Shown piece after piece: positions 15,365 to 24,981 of a DNA stretch of 64,000 nucleotides. The DNA lies in contig NZ_BMVR01000008.1 in the NCBI RefSeq assembly GCF_014650815.1, positions 1 to 64,000 of the forward strand, written 5' to 3'. Source of the DNA: Streptomyces flavofungini (GTDB lineage Bacteria > Actinomycetota > Actinomycetes > Streptomycetales > Streptomycetaceae). The translations under genes and the position numbers were made by a program. Position 1 is the first letter of the stretch, and each line of letters begins with the position of its first letter. The notes beneath the pieces are model-generated. The model saw nothing but the letters and a program-made list of their open reading frames with translations. It was not told the DNA's origin and did not search any database.

Positions 15365-16120
15365 ATGAAGGACGCCTTCGGCACCCCCCAGTCCCTGCTG
15401 ATCCTCGGCGGCACGTCCGAGATCGCCCTGGCCACAGCCACCCGTCTGGCCACCCGCAGAACCCACAAGATCTGGCTGGCAGGCCGCCCCTCCCCCGCCT
15501 TGGAGAAGGCGGCGGAACACCTCCGCGCCCAAGGCGCGGACGCCCGCACGATCCCCTTCGACGCCCTGGACGCGGAGTCCCACCCGACCGCCCTCGGCCC
15601 CCTCTTCGAGGAGAACGAGATCGACATGGTGCTCCTGGCCTTCGGCATCCTGGGCGACCAGGCGAAGGACGAGGACAACCCCTTGGCGGCGGTAAGGGTG
15701 GCCCAGACGAACTACACGGGGGCGGTCTCGGCGGGCCTGATCTGCGCCCGCGCACTGCAGACCCAGGGCCACGGCTCCCTGGTGGTCCTGTCCTCGGTGG
15801 CAGGGGAACGAGCCCGCAGGGCGAACTTCATCTACGGCTCGAGCAAGGCGGGCCTGGACGCCTTCGCCCAGGGCCTGGGCGACGCCCTGCACGGCACGGG
15901 CGTGCACGTGATGGTCGTACGCCCCGGCTTCGTACGCTCGAAGATGACGGCGGGCCTGGAGGAGGCCCCGATGGCGACGACACCGGAGGCGGTGGCGGAG
16001 GCGATCGAAACGGGCCTGCGCCGCCGTTCGGAGACGGTCTGGGTCCCGGGAGCGCTCCGCGTGGTGATGTCGGCACTGCGCCACGTACCGCGCCCGGTGT
16101 TCCGCCGCCTACCGGTCTGA
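15365..16120 (+). CDS. dprE2: decaprenylphosphoryl-2-keto-ribose reductase DprE2
   Basis: 251 residues, a short-chain dehydrogenase/reductase. The N-terminal nucleotide-binding turn is LLILGGTSEIALATA (11-25), the catalytic Ser is in VVLSSVAG (143/144), with Tyr157 and Lys161 in FIYGSSKAG, then VVRPGFVRSKMT. This matches the DprE2 group, which reduces the 2-keto intermediate made by DprE1 to decaprenylphosphoryl-arabinose with NADH. It follows dprE1 on the same strand. The ATG follows a weak site (ccccgaATG), so coupling to dprE1 is not tight. Confidence 0.88.
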   Translation: MKDAFGTPQSLLILGGTSEIALATATRLATRRTHKIWLAGRPSPALEKAAEHLRAQGADARTIPFDALDAESHPTALGPLFEENEIDMVLLAFGILGDQAKDEDNPLAAVRVAQTNYTGAVSAGLICARALQTQGHGSLVVLSSVAGERARRANFIYGSSKAGLDAFAQGLGDALHGTGVHVMVVRPGFVRSKMTAGLEEAPMATTPEAVAEAIETGLRRRSETVWVPGALRVVMSALRHVPRPVFRRLPV

Positions 16121-16189
16121 CCGCGCCCCCGGAAACCCCCACCCACGCCGTCCGGCCCCGCCCCGGCCCGGTCCCGGGACACCCCCGCC

Positions 16190-17401
16190 TCAGGGCTCGT
16201 ACACAGCCACCACAGGCAGCACCAACGGATTCCCGCTCTGCATCACATACACCTTCCCGCCCCCCACGAACCCCTTCGTCCCCGGCACCCGTCCCACCCG
16301 CTCGAACCACAACTGCTGCTTGCCGGCCGCGGTGACCGCGCCGGTGGCGGGCAGCCGCTCCCAGGGAACCTTGCGGCAGGATCCGTCGGCGGCGCGGAAC
16401 CGGTGCCGTTCGAAGAGCACGCCACCCGCACCGTCGTGCGCGACGGGCGGCCGTGACAGGCAGGGGTCGGTGTCGGCGTCCGCCTGCCGCCGCCAGCGCG
16501 CGCCGTCCCAGCGGAGCAGGACGCGCTCGGCGGACGGCCCGGTCGGCGACTCGCCCTGGTCGAAGGAGTGCATGCCGTACGCCCACACCTCGTCGCGGGA
16601 CACGGCGAGCACCCCGTCGAGGGAGGCGCCGGGCTCCGGCGGGGCGGGGTCGGGGAAGCGGTAGGCGGGCGTCGGCGTGAGCTTCCAGGCGCGGGCGCGG
16701 GCGTCCCAGCGCATGGCGGCGGGCTGCGTCGTCTCACCCCCGGCGCCGCCCACTCCGGGCCCGCTGTCGCGGTACCCCACGGCCCACACGTTGTCCCCGG
16801 AGCTCCCGTCGAGCCGGTTGGCGACGGCGGGCAGCGTGGTGACGGTCCAGCGGCTGCCGTCCCAGTGCGCGGCCTGTCCGCCGACGAGCGCCCAGACGTC
16901 GTCGGGCGCGAAGGCCTTGAGGTCGCCGACGGCACCCCGGACGGGCGGCCGGGGGACGGCGCGCCAGCGGGTGCCGTCCCAGCGGGCGATGCGGGAGCCG
17001 ACCGCGGGCGCCACGCCGTGGAGCCACACGTCGTCGGGCCCGGACGCGTCGAGCCGGGGCTGGGAGACGCGTCCGCCCAGTGCGGCGGGCAGCGGGGTGC
17101 GCCGCCACTTGGCGCCGTCGTAGCGCAGCAGGTAGCTGTCGGGGCGCGCCGCGCCCTGGTCGGCGCCCGCCGCCCAGATGTCGTCGTCGGCGGCGGCCGC
17201 GACGGCCTCCACCGTGCCCCTGGCCTGCTTGTCGATGTGCACGATCTTCCAGGAGCCGCCCTTGGCGGAGCCCGGCCCGCCCGGCGCGCGGGATCCGCCC
17301 GCGTCGTCCGTGTCGCCCCCGGAGCCACCGCCGTCCCCGCCGCACCCGGCCAGGAGCAGCACTCCGGCGATCGCACTCGCCACGGCTCTGTACGCCTTCA
17401 C
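16190..17401 (-). CDS. secreted lipoprotein with kelch/propeller-like repeats
   Basis: 403 residues from GTG 17401. Lipoprotein signal peptide VASAIAGVLLLAGC with lipobox LAGC, then a Gly/Asp/Ser linker. The mature part repeats a unit of about 45 residues centred on DD(V/I)WA(A/V)G or DEVWAYG, each followed by W(D/N)G(A/T)(R/K)W(R), for example DDIWAAG, DDVWLHG, DDVWALVG, DNVWAVG and DEVWAYG. Such spacing suggests a beta-propeller outside the membrane. No catalytic residues are recognised. It is convergent with dprE2 (69-bp gap) and not obviously part of that pathway. Confidence 0.85.
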   Translation of the reverse strand: MKAYRAVASAIAGVLLLAGCGGDGGGSGGDTDDAGGSRAPGGPGSAKGGSWKIVHIDKQARGTVEAVAAAADDDIWAAGADQGAARPDSYLLRYDGAKWRRTPLPAALGGRVSQPRLDASGPDDVWLHGVAPAVGSRIARWDGTRWRAVPRPPVRGAVGDLKAFAPDDVWALVGGQAAHWDGSRWTVTTLPAVANRLDGSSGDNVWAVGYRDSGPGVGGAGGETTQPAAMRWDARARAWKLTPTPAYRFPDPAPPEPGASLDGVLAVSRDEVWAYGMHSFDQGESPTGPSAERVLLRWDGARWRRQADADTDPCLSRPPVAHDGAGGVLFERHRFRAADGSCRKVPWERLPATGAVTAAGKQQLWFERVGRVPGTKGFVGGGKVYVMQSGNPLVLPVVAVYEP

Positions 17402-17448
17402 CGAAGCCCCCGTCCGGCACCCCTCGGGTCCCCCCGAGTCCCGCCCGG

Positions 17449-18030
17449 TCAGCGGGCGGGCAGCGTACCCCGCGCGGCGGGGGCACCCGCCTGCGGGGGA
17501 ACTGTCGTCCCCCCGAAGGCGAACTCACGGAGCTTCCGCCAGACCCCGTCGGCCCCCTGCTCGTAGAGCGCGAACCCGGTGCAGGGCCACTCGGCCTCGT
17601 ACTCGGCGAGCTCTTCGAAGGCCCGGTCCATGGCTTCTTCGGCGATGCCGTGGGCGACGGTGACATGGGGGTGGTACGGGAACTGCAGTTCCCGTACGAG
17701 TGGGCCCGCGGTGTCGCGGACACGTTCCTGGAGCCAGGAGCAGGCCGAGCCGCCCTCGACGACCTGTACGAACACGACGGGCGACAGCGGCCGGAAGGTT
17801 CCCGTCCCGGAAAGCCGCATCGGGAAGGGCCGCCCCGCGGCGGCGACCGAGGCCAGATGGGCCTCGATGGCGGGCAGCGCCCCGGACTCCACCTCGGTCG
17901 GCGGCACGAGGGTGACGTGCGTGGGGATGCCGTGCGCGGCGGGGTCCCCGAAGCCGGCGCGCAGCTCCTGGAGGAGGCTGCCGTGTGGCTCCGGGACCGC
18001 GATCGACACACCGATCGTTACGGTCCCCAC
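17449..18030 (-). CDS. 2'-5' RNA ligase / cyclic phosphodiesterase-like (2H) protein
   Basis: 193 residues from GTG 18030, preceded by a clear AGGAG (gacaggagtacgacGTG). Two HxT motifs, HVTLVPP and HVTVAHG, mark the 2H phosphoesterase fold (LigT/ThpR-like). The family joins or opens 2',5' phosphodiester bonds in RNA or small cyclic phosphates; the in vivo substrate is unknown. It lies 88 bp downstream of trpS on the same strand and is probably co-transcribed, suggesting (weakly) an RNA-related role. Confidence 0.85.
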   Translation of the reverse strand: MGTVTIGVSIAVPEPHGSLLQELRAGFGDPAAHGIPTHVTLVPPTEVESGALPAIEAHLASVAAAGRPFPMRLSGTGTFRPLSPVVFVQVVEGGSACSWLQERVRDTAGPLVRELQFPYHPHVTVAHGIAEEAMDRAFEELAEYEAEWPCTGFALYEQGADGVWRKLREFAFGGTTVPPQAGAPAARGTLPAR

Positions 18031-18118
18031 GTCGTACTCCTGTCGTCGTGTTGGTGGGCAGGGGGCGCCGCCGTGCCGGACGGCGGGGTGGTGCTCGGTC
18101 GGGTCGCTCGGGTGGGGC

Positions 18119-19132
18119 TCAGTGCTTGGCGGGCAGGAAGCCCACCTTGTCGTACGCCTGGGCCAGGGTCTCCGCCGCGACGGCACGAGCCTTCTCCGCG
18201 CCCTTGGCCAGGATCGAGTCGAGCGTCTCCGGGTCGTCCAGGTACTCCTGGGTGCGGTCCCGGAAGGGGGTCACGAACTCGACCATGACCTCGGCGAGGT
18301 CGGTCTTCAGCGCACCGTAGCCCTTACCGGTGTACTTCTGCTCAAGTTCCGCGATACCGGTGCCCGTGAGCGTGGAGTAGATGGTGAGGAGGTTGCTGAC
18401 ACCCGGCTTGTCCACGGGGTCGTACTTGATCACCGTGTCGGTGTCGGTGACCGCGCTCTTGACCTTCTTCGCGGTGGCCTTGGGCTCGTCGAGCAGGTTG
18501 ATCAGGCCCTTCGGCGTGGACGCCGACTTGCTCATCTTGATCGCCGGGTCCTGCAGGTCGTAGATCTTCGCCGTCTCCTTGAGGATGTACGGCGACGGGA
18601 CCTTGAACGTCTGCCCGAAGCGGCCGTTGAAGCGCTCGGCCAGGTCCCGGGTCAGCTCGATGTGCTGGCGCTGGTCCTCGCCGACCGGCACCTCGTTGGC
18701 CTGGTAGAGCAGGATGTCCGCGACCTGGAGGACCGGGTACGTGAACAGGCCCACCGACGCGCGGTCGGCGCCCTGCTTGGCCGACTTGTCCTTGAACTGC
18801 GTCATGCGGCTGGCCTCGCCGAAGCCGGTGAGGCAGTTCATGACCCAGGCGAGCTGGGCGTGCTCGGGGACGTGGCTCTGGACGAACAGGGTGCAGCGCT
18901 CGGGGTCGAGCCCGGCGGCGAGGAGCTGGGCGGCGGCGAGGCGGGTGTTCGCGCGCAGCTCGGCCGGGTCCTGCGGAATCGTGATCGCGTGCAGGTCCAC
19001 GACCATGTAGAAGGCGTCGTGGGACTCCTGCAGGGCTACCCACTGGCGGACGGCGCCGAGGTAGTTGCCGAGGTGGAACGAGCCTGCGGTGGGCTGGATT
19101 CCGGAGAGCACACGGGGACGATCAGAGGCCAT
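18119..19132 (-). CDS. trpS: tryptophanyl-tRNA synthetase
   Basis: 337 residues from ATG 19132 (MASDRPRVLSGIQPTAG), the usual start of this enzyme in Streptomyces. Class I synthetase signatures: the HIGH-type GSFHLGNYLG (17-26) and KMSKS (199-203). Further family elements are MVVDLHAIT, TYPVLQVADILLY and VPVGEDQRQHIELTRD. It charges tRNA-Trp with tryptophan in the cytoplasm. It is divergent from an ECF sigma operon; the spacer carries the putative ECF promoter at 19188-19215. Streptomycetes often carry two trpS genes; this one sits in the position of the housekeeping copy (inference from gene order). Confidence 0.97.
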   Translation of the reverse strand: MASDRPRVLSGIQPTAGSFHLGNYLGAVRQWVALQESHDAFYMVVDLHAITIPQDPAELRANTRLAAAQLLAAGLDPERCTLFVQSHVPEHAQLAWVMNCLTGFGEASRMTQFKDKSAKQGADRASVGLFTYPVLQVADILLYQANEVPVGEDQRQHIELTRDLAERFNGRFGQTFKVPSPYILKETAKIYDLQDPAIKMSKSASTPKGLINLLDEPKATAKKVKSAVTDTDTVIKYDPVDKPGVSNLLTIYSTLTGTGIAELEQKYTGKGYGALKTDLAEVMVEFVTPFRDRTQEYLDDPETLDSILAKGAEKARAVAAETLAQAYDKVGFLPAKH

Positions 19133-19187
19133 GCTCAGCATTCTCTCAGGTGTCGCCCGTTGGTCGGGAACTGGTGCGTGACGGGTG

Positions 19188-19215
19188 GGAACCGATTCGG
19201 TCCGGGCGGTGTACC
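19188..19215 (+). promoter_or_regulatory. putative ECF-sigma promoter upstream of the sigma gene
   Basis: GGAAC (19188-19192), 17 nt, then TGTACC (19210-19215), 6 nt before GTG 19222. The same arrangement GGAAC-N17-TGTACC occurs at 20835-20862 before the secreted-protein gene, suggesting one sigma factor reads both and that the sigma gene is autoregulated. Confidence 0.6.
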
Positions 19216-19221
19216 AAGAGT

Positions 19222-19857
19222 GTGAGTGCACGGGGGAATGCTCTTCAGGCGGCTCCGGGGAGCGCGGCAGGGCGGGCGCTGGAGGGGGACGGCATCGGCG
19301 TCGACGAGGCGGCGGTCATCGCACGGGTGCGCGCCGGCGAGCCGGAGGCGTACGCCGAGCTGGTGCGCGCCTTCACCGGCGTGGCGCTGCGAGCGGCGGC
19401 GGCCCTCGGCGCGGGCTCGGACGCCGAGGACGTGGTGCAGCAGTCCTTCTTCAAGGCGTACCGCGCGCTCGGCCGGTTCCGGGACGGCTCGTCGTTCAAG
19501 CCGTGGCTGCTCTCGATCGTGGCCAATGAGACGAGGAACACAGTGCGTTCGGCGGCGCGACAGCGCTCCGTGGCGGGCCGCGAGGCCGCGCTGACAGAGG
19601 CGGATCCGCTGATACCGGAGTCGGCGGACCCGGCCGTGGCGGCCCTGGAGCGGGAGCGCCGCGCCGCGCTGCTTGCCGCCCTGGACCGCCTGGGCGAGGA
19701 CCACCGCCTGGTCGTGACGTACCGCTATCTCCTGGAGATGGACGAGACGGAGACGGCCCAGGCCCTGGGCTGGCCGAGGGGCACGGTGAAGTCCCGGTTG
19801 AACCGGGCCCTGCGCAAGCTGGGACGACTGCTTCCGGAAGGGGGTGAGGGGAGGTGA
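19222..19857 (+). CDS. ECF-family RNA polymerase sigma factor
   Basis: 211 residues if translation starts at GTG 19222, just after the putative promoter (leaderless); upstream in-frame sequence is open, so the start is inferred. Region 2: EAYAELVRAFTGVALRAAAA, DAEDVVQQSFFKAYRALGRF and SFKPWLLSIVANETRNTVR. Region 4: LDRLGEDHRLVVTYRYLLEM, DETETAQALGWPRGTVKSRL and NRALRKLGRLL. Its TGA overlaps the next gene's GTG (GTGA at 19854-19857), and the product of that gene looks like a membrane anti-sigma partner. Confidence 0.93.
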   Translation: MSARGNALQAAPGSAAGRALEGDGIGVDEAAVIARVRAGEPEAYAELVRAFTGVALRAAAALGAGSDAEDVVQQSFFKAYRALGRFRDGSSFKPWLLSIVANETRNTVRSAARQRSVAGREAALTEADPLIPESADPAVAALERERRAALLAALDRLGEDHRLVVTYRYLLEMDETETAQALGWPRGTVKSRLNRALRKLGRLLPEGGEGR

Positions 19858-20780
19858 GGGGCATGGGTGACCCAGACAGCACAGACAACACGGGCGACGC
19901 GGGTGCCGGGGGCGCCGAGCGGTCCGGCGGTGCGGGGCTGCCGGAGGAGCTGCGGGCGCTGGGGCGCTCGCTGGACCGGCATCCGGGCGAGGAGACGATG
20001 GTCGAGCGGGTGCTCGCGCAGATACGGGCCGAGGGCGCCGCGGTCCCCGAGCCCGAGCCGCCCGGCCGGGCCGAGGGGGCCCGCCATGGCCTGAGGCGCG
20101 TGCGGCACGGCGTGCGGGCCCGGTGGCGGGCGGTCGCCGTGTCCGTGTGCGGCCTGCTGACCGTGGCGGCGCTGACGCCTCCCGTGCGGGCGGCGGTCTT
20201 CGACTGGTTCGACTTCGGCGGGGTCGAGGTGCGGTACGACCCGTCGCCTCCGCCGCCCGCGGCGCTCACGCCGGGGTGCGGGGAGCCGTCGGTGTCGCTG
20301 GCGCGGGCCGAGCGGGAGGCCGGGTTCCGGCCCGCCGTGCCTGCGGCGCTCGGGAAGCCGGACGCGGTGGTGGTGACGCGGGAACGGGCGGGCCGTTCCT
20401 CGATCACGCTGTGCTGGCGTGAGCACGGCCGGACGGTCCGGCTCGACGAGTTCCCGGCCGCGCTCGACCCGGGCTATACGAAGCTGGTGCCGGGTCAGCC
20501 CGAGTGGATCGACCTCGGCAACGGCACGGCCTTGTGGTTCGCCCGCCCCCACCGGCTCGAACTGTGGCTGCTCGACCCCGACGGCGGGAGCTGGAAGCGG
20601 GCGGTGCGGCCCGCGGGCCCGACGCTGCTGTGGACGGACCAGCGGGAGCTGACGCTGCGGCTTGAGGGCGTGGGGTCGAAGGCGCGGGCGACGGAGATCG
20701 CGAAGTCGGTGCCGGAGCGGGCCGGGCAGCGCGGCGCGGGGACGGGTACGGAGCGGGGGCGGGACGGCGCCGGGGGCTAG
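19854..20780 (+). CDS. single-pass membrane protein, probable anti-sigma factor
   Basis: 308 residues from GTG 19854 (overlapping the sigma stop) or 305 from ATG 19863, which has a better upstream purine run. The cytoplasmic N-terminal part (about 1-90) contains LPEELRALGRSLDRHP and MVERVLAQIRAEG. One transmembrane helix (RAVAVSVCGLLTVAALTPPV, about 93-112) is followed by an external domain of ~190 residues with CGEPSVSLARAEREAGFRPA. Topology and coupling to the ECF gene fit an anti-sigma factor. A classical zinc motif (HxxxCxxC) is absent, so it would be an atypical member. Function inferred from context. Confidence 0.75.
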   Translation: MRGMGDPDSTDNTGDAGAGGAERSGGAGLPEELRALGRSLDRHPGEETMVERVLAQIRAEGAAVPEPEPPGRAEGARHGLRRVRHGVRARWRAVAVSVCGLLTVAALTPPVRAAVFDWFDFGGVEVRYDPSPPPPAALTPGCGEPSVSLARAEREAGFRPAVPAALGKPDAVVVTRERAGRSSITLCWREHGRTVRLDEFPAALDPGYTKLVPGQPEWIDLGNGTALWFARPHRLELWLLDPDGGSWKRAVRPAGPTLLWTDQRELTLRLEGVGSKARATEIAKSVPERAGQRGAGTGTERGRDGAGG

Positions 20781-20834
20781 GTGTATTGACTCGCAGGGTT
20801 GTTGACGCGGCTGATGGGTGGGTGGCCGCCGAGT

Positions 20835-20862
20835 GGAACCTGCGGGGCTCGGCCGGTGTACC
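20835..20862 (+). promoter_or_regulatory. second copy of the ECF promoter motif
   Basis: GGAAC (20835-20839), 17 nt, TGTACC (20857-20862), identical in layout to the element before the ECF sigma gene; the last six bases of the spacer plus the -10 (c/ggcggTGTACCA-like) also agree. It lies 52 bp before ATG 20914. Confidence 0.6.
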
Positions 20863-20913
20863 AGAAGTGAGGCGGTGCGGAGGGGCCGCGCCGGGAGCCG
20901 CAGGGGGTCTCAG

Positions 20914-21627
20914 ATGGGAACGGCGAGGGGACTGGCCGGGCTGGTCGTGGCGCTGGCCGTGCTGCTGCTGGGCGCGCCGCAGGCGTCGGCGGGCGGGCCG
21001 ACGAGCGTGCTGATCACATCACCGGAGAGCGGAGAGACAGCGTCGTTGTACCGGGACCGGGAGGAGTACGCCGAGTTGGAGAAGCTGCTCGGCCCGACGG
21101 CCAGGGGAGAGAGCGAGCAGCCGCCGGGCCTGAGCCTGGGCGCGACGCGCCAGATCAATGTGACCTGGCTGGTGCACGACGTGAGTCCGTGGCGCGTGGA
21201 CCGGGTGTATCCAGAGCCGTCGGCCACCGAGGACGCGGCGATATGGATCCACACGACGACGGACACGGAGACGATGAAGGGGTACTGGCACCGGTCTCCG
21301 GACCCCTCGGCCCTGCGGTCCCTCCTGAAGGACCTGGGCCTGATGGGCAAGCTGTCCGAGCGGAACCACGCGGGGATCCGCCCGTCGGACGTGGCACCGC
21401 CACCCGAGCCGGAGAGCCCGGCCCCCGCCGGAGTGGCCGCCCAGGGCAAGGGCGACGCGGACCGACGGGGCCCGGACGGGGACGGCACGGGCTGGCAGTG
21501 GGCGATACCGAGCGGGGCGGCGGGCCTGGCGGCGGGAGCGGCCGCGATGCACCTGCTCCGCCGCCGCGACGACGGGCCCGAGCACGGCGGGGACGAGCCC
21601 CCGCGCCAGGAGCTGCTCGACGCCTGA
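20914..21627 (+). CDS. secreted, C-terminally membrane-anchored protein, putative ECF target
   Basis: 237 residues from ATG 20914, preceded by CAGGGGG at a good distance. Signal peptide (MGTARGLAGLVVALAVLLLG to QASA). The ~150-residue external domain begins PTSVLITSPESGETASLYR and contains QINVTWLVHDVSPWRVDRVY and AAIWIHTTTDTE. A Pro/Gly-rich stalk leads to a C-terminal transmembrane helix (AIPSGAAGLAAGAAAMHLL) and a charged tail. Not recognised as an enzyme. It follows the sigma/anti-sigma pair and carries its own copy of the GGAAC-N17-TGTACC element, so it is likely induced with them in response to envelope conditions (inference). Confidence 0.8.
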   Translation: MGTARGLAGLVVALAVLLLGAPQASAGGPTSVLITSPESGETASLYRDREEYAELEKLLGPTARGESEQPPGLSLGATRQINVTWLVHDVSPWRVDRVYPEPSATEDAAIWIHTTTDTETMKGYWHRSPDPSALRSLLKDLGLMGKLSERNHAGIRPSDVAPPPEPESPAPAGVAAQGKGDADRRGPDGDGTGWQWAIPSGAAGLAAGAAAMHLLRRRDDGPEHGGDEPPRQELLDA

Positions 21628-21646
21628 CCCCGCCCCGCCGGGCAGC

Positions 21647-22939
<1,293 letters not shown>

Positions 22940-22980
22940 GGCGTCCTCCGGGGCGAGCGGTGAAATGTCCGGTCGTGGTC

Positions 22981-23068
22981 CCGGGTGCCCAGGCGGGCGG
23001 CACCTCGAAGGCGTTGCCTCGCACGGCTCCCTCAGGGTCATTTCCCTGTGCGCCAGTCGCCGTGCTGT
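22981..23068 (-). ncRNA. ZTP (pfl motif) riboswitch upstream of glyA
   Basis: Read on the minus strand, the glyA leader contains CGACTGGCG (23059-23051), then a stem with GGGAGCCGTGCGAGGC (about 23031-23016) and the highly conserved pseudoknot segment CCGCCTGGGCA (22996-22986). These are the hallmark blocks of the pfl RNA, known to bind ZTP/ZMP and to control folate and purine genes such as glyA. The switch ends about 45 nt before the glyA ATG, so it could act on transcription or on ribosome access. Boundaries are approximate. Confidence 0.88.
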
Positions 23069-23239
23069 GAAAAACCAGCCTATCGGGCGCTCCATCCTGT
23101 CGTGGTCCTTAGTCCAGGATGCGAGCGACGATAGGAATTGGGTCACGTGCCCGCCCCGAACCGGAAGAACGCGCACCGCGCCGTGAACCGCCGGAAGAAA
23201 GCGCACAACGACGTGCGCACGCGAGAAATGGAGCCCCCC

Positions 23240-24442
23240 GTGACTGCTACGGAAGACCTCATCGCCTCGGCCGAAGCGCACAGTGCGCACAACTACCACC
23301 CACTGCCGCTGGTGGTCGCCTCGGCGGAGGGGGCGTGGATGACGGATGTGGAGGGCCGCAGGTACCTGGACATGCTGGCCGGGTACTCGGCTCTCAACTT
23401 CGGCCACGGCAATCGGCGCCTGGTCGAGGCGGCGAAGAAGCAACTGGACCGGGTGACGCTCACGTCGCGGGCGTTCCACCACGACCGGTTCGCGGAGTTC
23501 TGCGCGCGGCTGGCCGCGTTGTGCGGCAAGGACATGGTGCTGCCGATGAACACGGGGGCGGAGGCCGTGGAGACGGCCGTGAAGACCGCCCGGAAGTGGG
23601 GGTATCGCGTCAAGGGGGTGCCGGACGGCCGGGCCAGGATCGTGGTGGCGAGCGACAACTTCCACGGGCGTACGACGACGATCGTCAGCTTCTCGACGGA
23701 CCCGGAGGCCCGCGCGGACTACGGCCCGTACACGCCGGGATTCGACATCGTGCCGTACGGCGACCTGGACGCGCTGCGCGAGGCGGTCACGGACGACACG
23801 GTGGCGGTCCTCATCGAGCCGATCCAGGGCGAGGCGGGGGTACTGGTCCCGCCGCCCGGCTATCTCCCCGGCGTCAGGGAGCTGACCAGCGACTACAACG
23901 TCCTGTTCATCGCGGACGAGATCCAGTCGGGGCTCGGCCGGACGGGCCGGACGTTCGCGTGCGAGCACGAGGGTGTGGTGCCGGACGTGTATCTGCTGGG
24001 CAAGGCGCTCGGCGGCGGGGTGGTGCCGGTGTCGGCGGTGGTGGCCAACGCGGACGTGCTCGGGGTGTTCAGGCCCGGCGAGCACGGGTCGACGTTCGGC
24101 GGGAATCCGCTGGCGTGCGCGGTGGCCCTGGAGGTCGTCGCGATGCTGGAGACCGGCGAGTTCCAGCAGCGGGCCACCGAGCTCGGCGACCACCTGCACG
24201 CCGAGCTGGGCCTGCTCGTGGGCTCCGGCAAGGTCACGGAGGTGCGCGGGCGCGGGCTGTGGGCGGGCGTCGACATCGACCCGGCGCAGGGCACGGGCCG
24301 GGAGATCTCCGAGAAGTTGATGGACCTCGGGGTGCTGGTGAAGGACACCCACGGGTCGACGATCAGGATCGCGCCGCCGCTGGTGATCAGCAAGGAGGAC
24401 TTGGACTGGGGGTTGGACCAGTTGCGGGCGGTTCTCGGGTAG
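23240..24442 (+). CDS. rocD: ornithine--oxo-acid transaminase
   Basis: 400 residues from GTG 23240 (ribosome site ggag 6 nt upstream); an in-frame ATG at 23228 is less likely. Class III aminotransferase: NTGAEAVETAVKTARKW (104-120), NFHGRTTTIVSFS (140-152), EPIQGEAGV (193-201), cofactor Asp226 in FIADEIQSGLGRTG, and PLP Lys255 in LLGKALGGG. These and the overall pattern fit ornithine aminotransferase, which turns ornithine and 2-oxoglutarate into glutamate semialdehyde and glutamate in arginine catabolism. It is divergent from glyA; the shared ~300-bp region also holds the riboswitch leader. Confidence 0.93.
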   Translation: MTATEDLIASAEAHSAHNYHPLPLVVASAEGAWMTDVEGRRYLDMLAGYSALNFGHGNRRLVEAAKKQLDRVTLTSRAFHHDRFAEFCARLAALCGKDMVLPMNTGAEAVETAVKTARKWGYRVKGVPDGRARIVVASDNFHGRTTTIVSFSTDPEARADYGPYTPGFDIVPYGDLDALREAVTDDTVAVLIEPIQGEAGVLVPPPGYLPGVRELTSDYNVLFIADEIQSGLGRTGRTFACEHEGVVPDVYLLGKALGGGVVPVSAVVANADVLGVFRPGEHGSTFGGNPLACAVALEVVAMLETGEFQQRATELGDHLHAELGLLVGSGKVTEVRGRGLWAGVDIDPAQGTGREISEKLMDLGVLVKDTHGSTIRIAPPLVISKEDLDWGLDQLRAVLG

Positions 24443-24570
24443 GCCCGGGGGTTCCCAGGGGCCGGGGTCTGGGGTCCGGGTGAGGGCGGGGGTCGTCCGT
24501 CCCACCCGGTCCCACCCGGTCCCCCCCCGGGGTCCAACGGCCCCCGTTCCCCCGGTCCCCCGGCGCGGGG

Positions 24571-24981
24571 CTACCCGGTGGCCTCCGCGGCCCCCTTCTC
24601 GTACGCGGCCTCGACGGCGGTGGTGCCGAGGGCGGTGCGGGAGCGGGTGGTGGCGCGGTCGACGTCGGTGCGTTCGGCCGGGGGCAGCGGGGAGTTCTCG
24701 GCTTCGCGGAGGGCGGCGGCCTGGCCGAGGAGGGCGGCGGCGTCGGGGTGGTCGTCGGCGTAGTCGGTGATCAGGGGGCGGGCCGCCTCCAGGGCCAGGC
24801 GGGTCTTGCCTACGCCGCCGGGGCCCGTCAGGGTGACCAGGCGCTGGGAGCGGACCAGGTCGCAGACGCGGGCGATGTCCGCTTCGCGGCCGATCAGGTC
24901 GGAATTCCGCGGGATGGCGCCGGAGGCGGTGGCGGTCCGGTACGTGTACGAGTCGCTGAGCGCGGGCGAGGCGGCGTTCAA
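24571..24981 (-). pseudogene. internally deleted remnant of an AfsR/LuxR-type ATPase regulator
   Basis: A 136-residue frame joins two parts of a much larger protein class. Residues about 28-70 (NSDLIGREADIARVCDLVRS then LVTLTGPGGVGKTRLALEAA) are the start of an NB-ARC/AAA ATPase with Walker A GPGGVGKT. Residues about 75-135 (LLGQAAALREAENSPLPPAE then VDRATTRSRTALG and FEAAYEKGAA-like) resemble the extreme C-terminal end of SARP/LuxR-type regulators. Several hundred residues that normally lie between are missing in frame. It has no DNA-binding domain and is probably non-functional. Confidence 0.65.
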
